In this document: one piece after another, positions 34,667 to 42,500 of the stretch | Numbering within the stretch: the first letter of the stretch is position 1 | Layout: each line of letters opens with the position of its first letter | Assembly (NCBI RefSeq): GCF_002283365.1 | Contig: NZ_MQWD01000001.1 | Span: 683,694-747,693, forward strand | Length of the DNA stretch: 64,000 nucleotides | Direction: 5' to 3' | Origin: Rubrivirga marina | Lineage (GTDB): Bacteria > Bacteroidota > Rhodothermia > Rhodothermales > Rubricoccaceae | Position numbers and translations under genes: made by a program | The notes under the pieces: generated by a model | The model's database searches: none | What the model saw: only the letters and a program-made list of their open reading frames with translations | Told to the model about the DNA's origin: nothing

Positions 34667-35580
34667 CGGGCCTCCTGGAGATCGCTCACGTGCGTCGCCA
34701 GCGTGGCGAGCTCGGTCATCCCGAACGCCTCCGCCAACGCCGCGTCGTGCGGCGCGTCGCTCTCATTCCGGGCGCGGACGCCGAAGTCGAGCCCGACGAC
34801 GGTCCGGAACGGGCGCGTACCCGGGGCCATCGCGAGGAGCTCGGTCACGGCCTCCACCACGAGGGCGGGGTCGGTCGGGGTGTCGGGACGGGCGAGCATC
34901 GCCTGGAACTCGGCGCCCATCGCGCCGAAGGCGCCGGCCACCGTGTCCGGGTACGTCGCCGCGCGTCCGTCCGCGTCTGCCGGCGCCGTCATCGACGGGA
35001 ACAGGCTCGTCGTGAACGGCCCCGGCTCGACGATCACCGCGTCCACGCCCGTCTGGGCGAGCTCGACCCGGAGCGCCCCGGTGTAGCCCTCGAGCGCCCA
35101 CTTGCTGGCGTGGTAGACGCCGAAGAAGGGGAGCGTGCAGCGCCCGGCGGTCGAACTCACGTTCACCACGAGGCCGCGGCCGGCCTCCCGCATCGCGGGC
35201 AAGAACGCCCGGAGGACGCGGTGGACGCCGACGACGTTGACGTCGAGCTGGCGAGCGAACTCGTCGGCCGTGAACGCCTCGGTGATCCCGCCGAACATCT
35301 GCCCGGCGTTGTTGACGACGACGTCGGGCGCGCCAGATTCGTCGGCCACGGCCTGGGCGGCGGCGCTCACCGAGGCGGACGAGGTCACGTCGAGGTCGAG
35401 CACGCGGAGGTCGAGGGCGTCCGCCTCGGCGAGGTCGCGGAGCGCGCGCGCGGGCTCCGCGTTCTTGCCGTCGGGCGCCCGCATGGTGGCGTACACGCGG
35501 TGCCCGTCGCGAGCGAGGGCCTGCGCGAGGTCGTAGCCGAAGCCGGAGCTGCAGCCGGTGACAACGAGGGTCTGGGTCAT
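34663..35580 (-). CDS. Short-chain dehydrogenase/reductase
   Basis: This 305-residue SDR has the nucleotide-binding motif LVVTGCSSGFGYDLAQALA, the NNAG motif (PDVVVNNAGQMFGG), the catalytic Ser in VNVSSTAGRC and the catalytic Tyr/Lys in GVYHASKWALEGYTGAL. The next segment VIVEPGPFTTSLF is typical of the classical SDRs that act on retinol-, steroid- or ketone-like substrates. Length is slightly above the usual 250 because of a longer C-terminus. The stop overlaps the permease start (ATGA). Substrate and cofactor are unknown; the cofactor loop (MRAPDGKNAEPAR) suggests NADP but does not settle it. Confidence 0.92.
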   Translation of the reverse strand: MTQTLVVTGCSSGFGYDLAQALARDGHRVYATMRAPDGKNAEPARALRDLAEADALDLRVLDLDVTSSASVSAAAQAVADESGAPDVVVNNAGQMFGGITEAFTADEFARQLDVNVVGVHRVLRAFLPAMREAGRGLVVNVSSTAGRCTLPFFGVYHASKWALEGYTGALRVELAQTGVDAVIVEPGPFTTSLFPSMTAPADADGRAATYPDTVAGAFGAMGAEFQAMLARPDTPTDPALVVEAVTELLAMAPGTRPFRTVVGLDFGVRARNESDAPHDAALAEAFGMTELATLATHVSDLQEAR

Positions 35581-35609
35581 GGGTCTGGGCGTGTCGGTGA
35601 GGGTGGGGA

Positions 35610-35624
35610 CCGCCCCGCGGGCGG
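35610..35624. terminator. Short GC-rich hairpin between SDR and RidA-like genes
   Basis: CCGCCC (35610-35615) and GGGCGG (35619-35624) form a 6-bp stem with loop CGC in the gap after the RidA-like gene stop. No T-run follows. It could be a weak terminator or only GC-rich sequence. Confidence 0.3.
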
Positions 35625-35661
35625 CCCGCGCCAGCGGGCGGCGGTAGACCGATCCGTGCGG

Positions 35662-36051
35662 TCAGGGCTTGTGGGCCTCGAGCTCGATCTCGATCAGGAG
35701 CTCGGGCAGGGCCAGCCCCTTCACCTCCAGCCAGCTCCCGGTCGGGAACCGCGTCGTGTAGATCGTGCCTCGGTACTCGGCCGCCTCGAGGAACCCGGCC
35801 ATGTCCGTCGTGAACACGTTCTCGACGATCACGTCGTCGAACGTGCAGCCGTAGTGCTCCAAGACCCGGCGGAGGTCGTCGTAGACGTTCCTCATCTGCT
35901 GCGCGAGGTCCCCGACGGCCGTCGGATTCCCCTCGTCGTCCATGCTGACCGCGCCGGAGATTTTGATGTCGTCGCCGACCTTGATGGCGTGCGTGTAGCC
36001 GTACGCCTGCTCGATCTCCGGTCGGAGGTGGAAGTAGTCGGGAGTGCCCAT
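35662..36051 (-). CDS. RidA/YjgF-like protein lacking the catalytic arginine
   Basis: This 129-residue protein begins MGTPDYFHLRPEIEQAYGYT and has the RidA layout: DIKISGAVSMDDEGNPTAVG, LAQQMRNVYDDLRRVLEHYG, DVIVENVFTTDMAGFLEAAE and the closing LPELLIEIELEAHKP. RidA proteins hydrolyse reactive 2-aminoacrylate and other imines, using an Arg that normally lies in a motif like ARSxVEV. The matching segment here reads TGSWLEV, so this Arg appears to be missing. The protein probably belongs to a non-canonical subgroup (Rid-like) with another activity. It lies upstream of the SDR and permease genes, 81 bp away on the same strand. Confidence 0.88.
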   Translation of the reverse strand: MGTPDYFHLRPEIEQAYGYTHAIKVGDDIKISGAVSMDDEGNPTAVGDLAQQMRNVYDDLRRVLEHYGCTFDDVIVENVFTTDMAGFLEAAEYRGTIYTTRFPTGSWLEVKGLALPELLIEIELEAHKP

Positions 36052-36098
36052 AAGGGTGCCTCGGTAGTGGGTTAGGGGGAAGGAGCCGGGAGCGGGAC

Positions 36099-36130
36099 CC
36101 GCTGGCATCGCCGGCGGCGTCCGCCAGCGG
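36099..36130. terminator. Post-stop hairpin, CCGCTGGC family
   Basis: CCGCTGGC (36099-36106) and GCCAGCGG (36123-36130) pair perfectly around a 16-nt loop, about 43 bp after the stop of the small A/B-barrel gene on the minus strand. A near-identical stem lies at 37303-37330. There is no T-run. Confidence 0.45.
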
Positions 36131-36172
36131 CCCGGGCGGCGCCGGGCGGCGCGCACGCCGGGTTCCGGCGCG

Positions 36173-36454
36173 CTACGGCGCGACCTCGCTCAGGACCCGC
36201 ACGGTCTCGACCTTCAGCCGGTCCTCTTTCATGGCCTGCGCGACCTCGTCCGTGGCCATGAAGGCCTGGAACCGGTCCACGTCCGGCACCTCCAGGAGGA
36301 CCCCCGTCAGGTTGGGGCGCTCGGGGTCTCGGAAGATGCGGGCCGTCGCGCCGATCTGGCCGAACATCTCCTGCCGGCTGCCGGCCCCGCCGTGCCATGC
36401 CTCGGCCCAGTGGTCGCCGTCCTCGACCTCGTGAAATGCGATGAGTGTTGCCAT
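36173..36454 (-). CDS. Small protein, probably ABM/DUF3764-like alpha/beta-barrel
   Basis: This 93-residue protein begins MATLIAFHEVEDGDHWAEAW and ends KVETVRVLSEVAP. The pattern is one half of a ferredoxin-like/dimeric alpha-beta barrel: strand (TLIAFHEV), helix (HWAEAWHGGAGSRQEMFG), strand with RIFRDPERPNLTGVLLEVPD, helix (VDRFQAFMATDEVAQAMKED) and a last strand (VETVRVL). Proteins like this are annotated DUF3764 or antibiotic-biosynthesis-monooxygenase-like. There is no signal peptide. It lies between the orphan C-terminal tail and the RidA-like gene. The function is unknown. Confidence 0.7.
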   Translation of the reverse strand: MATLIAFHEVEDGDHWAEAWHGGAGSRQEMFGQIGATARIFRDPERPNLTGVLLEVPDVDRFQAFMATDEVAQAMKEDRLKVETVRVLSEVAP

Positions 36455-36554
36455 GATGGTCCTCGTAGGGGAGTAGGTGGATGGAAAGTGGCAGGCCGGA
36501 TCCCGGCCGACCGTCGGGGCCCCGCCTCAACAGAGGGGACCCCAGGCCCGACCG

Positions 36555-36767
36555 CTAGCCGAGCAGCGTGAGCCGCTCCGCGGCCGTCTGCGCGCCCGTC
36601 GTCAGCCGGACGAGGTAGGCCCCCGTCGGGAGCGCCCCGCCGTCGAGCGGAGCCGGGCGCCGGGCGGCCGCCTCCGCCCCGTCGGAGCCCCATGGGGTCG
36701 CGGGGCCGGCCGGCTCGGGGAGGCCCGTCGCCGGGGGAAGGCGTCGGGCGGGGCGAGCGGCGGTCAT
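36555..36767 (-). pseudogene. Orphan T9SS-type C-terminal sorting tail (gene remnant)
   Basis: A 70-residue frame from an ATG ends LDGGALPTGAYLVRLTTGAQ followed by TAAERLTLLG. That ending matches the type IX secretion C-terminal sorting domain seen at the end of secreted proteins of this group (compare GRPAGVYVVRVVADG near 58.7 kb). Nothing before it looks like a signal peptide or a mature domain; the stretch PPATGLPEPAGPATPWGSDG is low complexity. It is therefore probably the leftover end of a deleted cargo gene. It lies between the cupin gene and the small barrel gene. Confidence 0.5.
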
Positions 36768-36808
36768 GATCCAAAGGAGAGCGGTGGAGACAGGCGAAGC
36801 CGGCGCCG

Positions 36809-37255
36809 CTACGGCTTGATCTCGACCCTGAGGAGCCGGATCGTCACGGTGTCGCTGAGGTTCTCGACGGAGTGGGGGGCCTCCGCGTCCTTCCACATCG
36901 TGAGCGGCAACGGCAGGGGCCCCTCTATCTGGCGGGTGTCGGCGATGACCTGGCCGTCCATGTCGCGGTCGATGAAGTGGCCCATCTCCGTGATGTAGAG
37001 CACGCTCGGCCAGCGGTGGTGGTGCAGGGGCTCCACCTCGCCAGGTGCGAGCGTGACCTCCAGCACGCGGACGCGGTCGGTCTCCATGAGCACCGTGTGG
37101 TTCAGGGGGGCCGCGAGCACGGCGTCGAGGTCGGGGGGCCAATCGGCCGGGTCGCCGGTCTGGTAGGGCAGGGCCCGGGCGTCTTGGTTCTGGGCGCTGG
37201 CGACGGGGGCGAGCGCGAAGACGGCGAGGGCGAGGAGTACGGAGCAGGGAGCCAT
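36809..37255 (-). CDS. Exported cupin-like protein
   Basis: This 148-residue protein begins MAPCSVLLALAVFALAPVAS and a signal peptide ending near SAQ. The mature domain is a single cupin barrel: DRVRVLEVTLAPGEVEPLHH then HHRWPSVLYITEMGHF supply the metal-binding His cluster (the stretch LHHHRW). The closing motif is DAEAPHSVENLSDTVTIRLL, with a further His. Similar exported cupins have no firm role and may bind a metal or a small ligand. It follows the TPR/SnoaL gene in the same direction after 82 bp with a hairpin between. Confidence 0.82.
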   Translation of the reverse strand: MAPCSVLLALAVFALAPVASAQNQDARALPYQTGDPADWPPDLDAVLAAPLNHTVLMETDRVRVLEVTLAPGEVEPLHHHRWPSVLYITEMGHFIDRDMDGQVIADTRQIEGPLPLPLTMWKDAEAPHSVENLSDTVTIRLLRVEIKP

Positions 37256-37302
37256 GGAGGAGCCTCGGAGTTGGGGGCAGCGGAGGACGGTGCCCGGCAG
37301 GG

Positions 37303-37330
37303 CCCGCTGGCGAGTCGCCCCGCCAGCGGG
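37303..37330. terminator. Post-stop hairpin, CCGCTGGC family
   Basis: CCCGCTGGCG (37303-37312) and CGCCAGCGGG (37321-37330) form a perfect 10-bp stem with an 8-nt loop, 7 bp after the stop of the TPR/SnoaL gene. There is no T-run on either side, so it may end transcription or protect the 3' end of the mRNA. Confidence 0.5.
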
Positions 37331-37337
37331 GGGCCGA

Positions 37338-38432
37338 TCAGTTGGCGTCGGCGGTCGCGGCCTCGCCGTTCGAGCTGTACATGTCGCGGGCGTAGAGCCA
37401 CTCCCCGCCCACGAGGCGCCACACCTCGAGCGCCTTGGCGCGGTCCACGACCTGGCCGCCGGCGCTGAGGACGATGTCGGAACGCCGGATGGCCGTGTTC
37501 CCGAAGCGGGCGACCTCGGCCGTCTGGACGTCCAGGCCATCGATGCCCGCGGCCAGGACCCCGGCGAAGTGGTCGCGGATGGCGTCGCGGCCCTGGACGG
37601 GCGGCGCGCCCGGGGGCATGACCATGGCGTTCTCGGTATAGAGCGCCGCGATGGCGTCGGCGTCGCCGCCGGCGACGGCCTGCTCGAAGCGCAGGTCGCT
37701 CCGCTCCATCGCGATCCGGACGAGATGGTCCGCGCTCGCGGTCAGGTCCGGGTCGCGGGCGAGGGCCTTGGTGAACTGGACCTCGGCCTCATCGAGCCGC
37801 CCCTCATCGAGGAGGAACTCGCCGTAGGAGTCGTACGGGTTGCCTTCGTCGGGCGCTACGCGGATGTGCTCGAGGAAGACCCGCTCGGCCCCGTCGGCGT
37901 CGCCGGCCTCCTTGAGCGTATAACCGAGCATGTTGAGCGCGCCGGCGTTGGACGGGTCGGCCTCGAGGGCGCGTCGGAGGACGGCGGCGGCCTCGTCGTA
38001 GCGGTCGTTGAAGTAGAACTCGTTGCCGAGCCACGTCGCCACGTCGCCGTCGTCGGGGTGCTCCTCGTGGAGGGCCCTCATGATCTCGATCTCGCGGTCG
38101 TGGTCGCCGTCGTGGTGGGCCGCGTAGGCCTCCACCATCTGGCGCTCGGCGTCGGAGACGCGCGCCGCCTGAGCGTGGCGGAGGTGCTCGGCGCCCTCGG
38201 CCGCCGGGGAGAGCCACGCGCGGTAGATGTGGGCGAGCGCGAACTGGGGATCGGCCTCGATCGCGGCATCGAGGTGCGCGCGGGCTGCGTCGAAGTCGAC
38301 GTACGAGACTTGTGTCAGGGCGAGCGCGTAGTGGTCGCGGGCGGCGTCGGAGGCCGTCGTCACGGGGACGTGCTGCGCATGGGCCAGCGAGGCCGTGAGG
38401 AGCAGGGCGAGGAGGGGCAGGAACCGTGTCAT
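37338..38432 (-). CDS. Exported TPR protein fused to SnoaL-like (NTF2) domain
   Basis: This 364-residue protein begins MTRFLPLLALLLTASLAHAQ, a signal peptide. Residues about 30-235 are tetratricopeptide repeats (ARAHLDAAIEADPQFALAHI, AAAVLRRALEADPSNAGALN, DEAEVQFTKALARDPDLTAS). Residues about 240-355 form a SnoaL-like/DUF4440 domain (FEQAVAGGDADAIAALYTEN, AMVMPPGAPPVQGRDAIRDH, ending WRLVGGEWLYARDMYSS). Combining a protein-interaction scaffold with a small ligand-binding domain is unusual. Three more SnoaL-like genes lie in the same gene run. The partners and ligand are unknown. It is followed closely by the cupin gene. Confidence 0.87.
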   Translation of the reverse strand: MTRFLPLLALLLTASLAHAQHVPVTTASDAARDHYALALTQVSYVDFDAARAHLDAAIEADPQFALAHIYRAWLSPAAEGAEHLRHAQAARVSDAERQMVEAYAAHHDGDHDREIEIMRALHEEHPDDGDVATWLGNEFYFNDRYDEAAAVLRRALEADPSNAGALNMLGYTLKEAGDADGAERVFLEHIRVAPDEGNPYDSYGEFLLDEGRLDEAEVQFTKALARDPDLTASADHLVRIAMERSDLRFEQAVAGGDADAIAALYTENAMVMPPGAPPVQGRDAIRDHFAGVLAAGIDGLDVQTAEVARFGNTAIRRSDIVLSAGGQVVDRAKALEVWRLVGGEWLYARDMYSSNGEAATADAN

Positions 38433-38464
38433 GGCCGTAGGGAGGTTGGGGAAAGGGGGAGACG

Positions 38465-38932
38465 TCAGCAGGGCTCAGCGCCGCAGAGGGCGGCGGCCGA
38501 GAGGTCGGGCCCGTCGTCGGCGCGGTCGACGCCGGTCACCCGGCCGTCCGCGAGCCGCCATTCGTGCCGGAACCGGGTGGTGATGAGCTGGCCCGTCGCC
38601 GGGTGGGTCCGGCGGCGCGTGCCCACGGCGACGACGCGGTCGCCCTCGACCGTGATCATGTCAGGGACGAAGGCGGGAGCGCCGACCTGCGGGCGGAGCA
38701 CGCGCGCCGCCACGGTGCCGGAGCCCACGTGCCGCCCGACCTGGAGGCTGTGGGGCCCCTCCACCCACACCACGTGCGGGTCCAGCACGGCCACGACAGC
38801 CTCGACGTCGCCCCGGGCGAGGTCGGCGTAGATCTGGGCCACGGCGTCGGGGGCCGCCGGGGCGGTCGAGCGCTGGGCCGAGGCCGCCGGGGCCAGCGCG
38901 AGGAGCAGCAGGAGGGCGAGAAGGCGAGTCAT
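38465..38932 (-). CDS. Exported SnoaL-like (NTF2) protein
   Basis: This 155-residue protein begins MTRLLALLLLLALAPAASAQ, a signal peptide. The mature domain is SnoaL-like: AVAQIYADLARGDVEAVVAV, LDPHVVWVEGPHSLQVGRHV, GTVAARVLRPQVGAPAFVPD and TTRFRHEWRLADGRVTGVDR. It ends with a Cys-containing tail (SAALCGAEPC) that could form a disulfide. A GTG two codons upstream is an alternative start. The TPR/SnoaL gene begins 32 bp downstream. Its function is unknown. Confidence 0.83.
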   Translation of the reverse strand: MTRLLALLLLLALAPAASAQRSTAPAAPDAVAQIYADLARGDVEAVVAVLDPHVVWVEGPHSLQVGRHVGSGTVAARVLRPQVGAPAFVPDMITVEGDRVVAVGTRRRTHPATGQLITTRFRHEWRLADGRVTGVDRADDGPDLSAAALCGAEPC

Positions 38933-38967
38933 GGTCACAAGGGTCGGGGGGCGGCCGCGGCAGCGGG

Positions 38968-39330
38968 TTAGGGGCGATCGAGCAAGAGCGCGACGGCCTC
39001 CCGGAGCCGGGCGGCGTTAAAGGGCTTGGCGAGGAAGCCGTCGGCGCAGGCCGCGGCCCGGCGCGGCTCCCCGCTGACGAGGAGGACGGGCACCCCGTGC
39101 GTCGCGGCGTCGGCGTGGAGGGCGGCGCAGAGCGCGTAGCCGTCGAGGCCCGGCATCCGGACGTCGGCGATCACGAGGTCCGGCGTGGTGGCGAGCGCGA
39201 CGGCCAGCGCCTCGGCCCCGTCGGCGACCTCCACGACGCGGGCGGAGCCGCGGAGGCCGTGGCGGATGTAGGCCCGCATCTCCCGGTCGTCGTCGGCGAT
39301 GAGTACGTGGGGCATGAGAGCGTCGGCCAT
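38968..39330 (-). CDS. Stand-alone response-regulator receiver (REC) protein
   Basis: This 120-residue protein is only a receiver domain. It has the acidic pair in HVLIADDDREMRAYIR, the phospho-acceptor Asp in DLVIADVRMPGLDGYAL, the Ser of VPVLLVSGEP and the conserved Lys in FLAKPF. With no output domain it should act by interaction, like CheY or a phosphorelay carrier. A second ATG five codons in (MPHVLIADD) is also a possible start. It lies between the SnoaL-like genes and the large hybrid kinase on the same strand; a link with that kinase is likely but not shown. Confidence 0.88.
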   Translation of the reverse strand: MADALMPHVLIADDDREMRAYIRHGLRGSARVVEVADGAEALAVALATTPDLVIADVRMPGLDGYALCAALHADAATHGVPVLLVSGEPRRAAACADGFLAKPFNAARLREAVALLLDRP

Positions 39331-39461
39331 GGGTGGCGGGGCTGTGGCGCCTGGGCGGGGGGCGCCCACCACAGCGCCCCCGCCCGTCCCGGCGTCCGCC
39401 GCAGCGTGCGACGGGCCGGGTGGCGACCGACGGGAACCTGGGCCGGCCGCCCTCCCCCGCC

Positions 39462-39537
39462 GTTGCGGTCAGGGCCCCACTTGTTGCGCCTGGGGCGCAT
39501 GCGACGCTGACGCAACAGCGCGCAACGTCGACGCAAC
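39462..39537. promoter_or_regulatory. CGCAAC/GTTGCG repeat cluster upstream of the REC gene
   Basis: Within 76 bp there are two copies of GTTGCG (39462-39467, 39483-39488) and three of CGCAAC (39511-39516, 39521-39526, 39532-39537). The last three are spaced 10 and 11 bp apart, about one helical turn. They lie between the REC gene start and the end of the hybrid kinase/AraC gene. Turn-spaced direct repeats suit an AraC-type regulator; binding by the adjacent protein is inferred. Confidence 0.5.
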
Positions 39538-39561
39538 GGCGCCCCCTCGGGCGCGCCCCGG

Positions 39562-42500
39562 CTACCGGGTGGCCTCGGCGTAGGCCGACGGCCGTGAGCC
39601 GGTGTGGTCGAGGAACGCGTTCGAGAAGTGGGCCACGCTCTTGAACCCGACGCCGTAGGCCACCTCGCTGACGGTCCCGGCGCGGGCCGCCAGAAGGTCG
39701 GCCGCCCGGTCGAGCCGGGCTGTCCGGAGGAGGTCGCTCGGCGTCGTGCCCATCAGCTCCGTCGTCCGGCGGAGGAGGTGGCTCCGGCTGAGCCCGACGG
39801 CCTCGGCGAGGGCGCTGACGCTGAACGTCTCGTCGCTGAGGCGGGCCTCGATGGCCTCGCGGACCGACGCCACGAACGCGTCCTCGGCCGACTCGATGGG
39901 CGGGGGGCCGCCGGCGGCCCCGTCGCCGGCGACCCCGTCGCCCGAGGCCCCCTCGAACCGATCGCGCAGGCGCCGTCGCAGCGCGATGAGGTTGTCGGCA
40001 CGCGCGACCAGCTCGCGGACGTCGAACGGCTTGGTGAGGTAGTCGTCGCAGAGCTCCGCCAGCCCGTCGAGGCGGTCCTGGGGCGCGGCCCGGGCCGTGA
40101 GGAGGAGGATCGGGACGAAGTCGGTCTCGGGGTCCGACCGGAGCGCGCGGCAGAGGCCGAGCCCGTCGAGCCGCGGCATCATCACGTCGCTCACCACGAG
40201 GTCGGGGAGCCGCTGGCGGGCGCGGTCGAGGGCCTCCTCGCCGTCGGCGGCCTCGACGACGCGGTAGCCGGCCCCTTCGAGGTGGCGGCGGACGAAGGCC
40301 CGGATCTCGGGCTGGTCGTCGGCCACGAGGACCGTCGTCACGTCCTCGTCGTCCGAGTGCGCGAGCGGCGCCGGATCCGGCTCGACGTCGGGCTCGGGGA
40401 CCGGCACGACGGCCCCGCCCTCCCACGGCTGGTCGTCGACCTGCTCCGGCGTGAGGTGGTCCCGGCCGAGCAGGAGCGACAGCGTGAACGCGCTCCCCTC
40501 GCCGACCGCGCTCTCGACCGTGAGCGTCCCGCCGTGGAGCGCCGCCAGCTCGTGCGCGAGCGCCAGCCCGATGCCCGACCCGAGCGGCTGGCCGCCCCCC
40601 CCATCGGCCTGGTAGAACCGGTCGAACACGTGGGGGAGGTCGGCCTCGGCGATCCCCGGGCCGGTGTCGCGGACCGTCACGCGGGCCGCTCCGCCATCGA
40701 CCTCGAGCACGACGCGGACGGTGCCGCCGGCGGGCGTGAACTTGAAGGCGTTCGAGAGGAGGTTGGCGAGGACCGTCCCGAGGTGGGCGGGGTCGGCCCA
40801 GACCGGGACCGGCGCCTCGGGCGTGGCCACGTCGACGGCGACCCGTCGGTGGGTGGCGAGCGGCGTGAACGCCTCGACCTGGGCCTCGACGAAGGCCCGG
40901 AGGTCGAGGCGGCGCGCCCGGAGCGGCGCGCTCCCGGCCTCCAGCCGCGCCACATCGAGGATCTGGTTGATGAGGTCGAGGACCCGATGGGCCGAGCGCC
41001 GCGCCAACCCGAGCGGGTCGGCCACCTCGTCTGGGACCGGCCCGTACTCGCCGGCGAGCACGTCGTCGAGCGGGCCGAGCGTGAGCGTGAGCGGCGTCCG
41101 GAACTCGTGGCTGACGTTCGCGAAGAACCGGCTTTTGGCCCGGTCCAGCTCGCGGAGCGTCTGGGCCTCGACGTGCTCGAGCTCCAGCCGGTGCCGGAGC
41201 GCCACCCGCCGGCGGCGGTCCCGGACGGCGAGCATCGCGCCGCCCAGACCGAGGGCCAGGTACCCGGCGTACGCCCACCACGTCCGCCACCACGGCGGGG
41301 CGACGACCAGCCCCACCGAGGCCCCCTCCTCGTTCCAGACGCCGTCGCTGTTGGCCGCCCTTACCCGGAAGGTGTACCGGCCCGGCGGGACGTTCGTGTA
41401 CGTCGCCGACGGCTGCGCCCCGCCGTCGATCCAGCGTTCGTCGAGGCCCTCGAGGCGGTAGGCGTAGCGGTTCGCGTCGGGCTCCTTGAAGTGGAGCGCG
41501 GCGAACTCGAACGTCACCTGGTTCTGATCGTGCGCCAGCCGGATCGTTTCCGTCTCGGAAAGCGACCGCCGCAGTGGCGAGCTCGGCCCCCCGACGGGCT
41601 CGTTGAACACCCGGAGGCCCGTCAGCGCGACCTGCGGCGGGATCCGGTTGATCTGGAGCCGCTCGGGCCGGAAGGACGTCACGCCCATGCCGCTCCCGAA
41701 GTGGAGCACGCCGTCGCGCCCCATGGTGAACCCGTGCGTGTTGTACTCGAGCGCGATGAGCCCGTCGCCGAGCCCGTAGCGCCGGAACGTCTCTGTGGTG
41801 GGGTCGAACGCCGCGATCCCATGGTCCGTGCTCATCCAGAGCACGCCCCGCTCGTCCTGCAGGAGGCCGTAGACCACGTCGCTCGGCAGGCCGTCGTCGG
41901 TCGTGAACAGGCGGGCCGTGCCGGCGCGGGCGTCGTAGCGGTTGAGCCCCCCGCCGCGCGTGGCCAGCCAGAGGACGCCCGGCTCCTCGGGCCGTTCGGC
42001 GATGTCCAAGATGAGGTTGCTGCTGATCGTCGTCGGGTCGCTCGAGTCGTAGGCCGACGCGATCTCGGCGACGCTCGACGGTGCCAGGCGGACGAGGCCG
42101 TCCGTCGTCCCGGCCCAAAGCGTCCCGTCGGGGCTCTCATGCAGGACCTCCACGTTCGGGGCCTCGCCCGCAGCGCCGAGCCGGAGTGGGACCCGTGAGA
42201 ACTGGCCCGTCCGTGTGTCGAAGCGGTCGAGCCCCCCGACCGACCCGACCCAGAACACGTGCCCGTCGGCCGCCGTCGGCAGCAGCGCGTAGACGTCGTT
42301 GCGGCGTCGGTCGGCGGGCGAGCGCTCCGGCTGGAGAAAGCGGGTCACACGCCCGGTGGCCCGGTCGAACCGGCTGACCCCCCGCTCCTCCGCGATCCAC
42401 AGCCGCCCGTCCGGGTCCTCGGCGAAGGACCGGTTCACGCCCGGGTACAGCGCGGTGGGGTCGGTGGGGTCGTGCCGGTACCGGACCACCCGCCCCCCCG

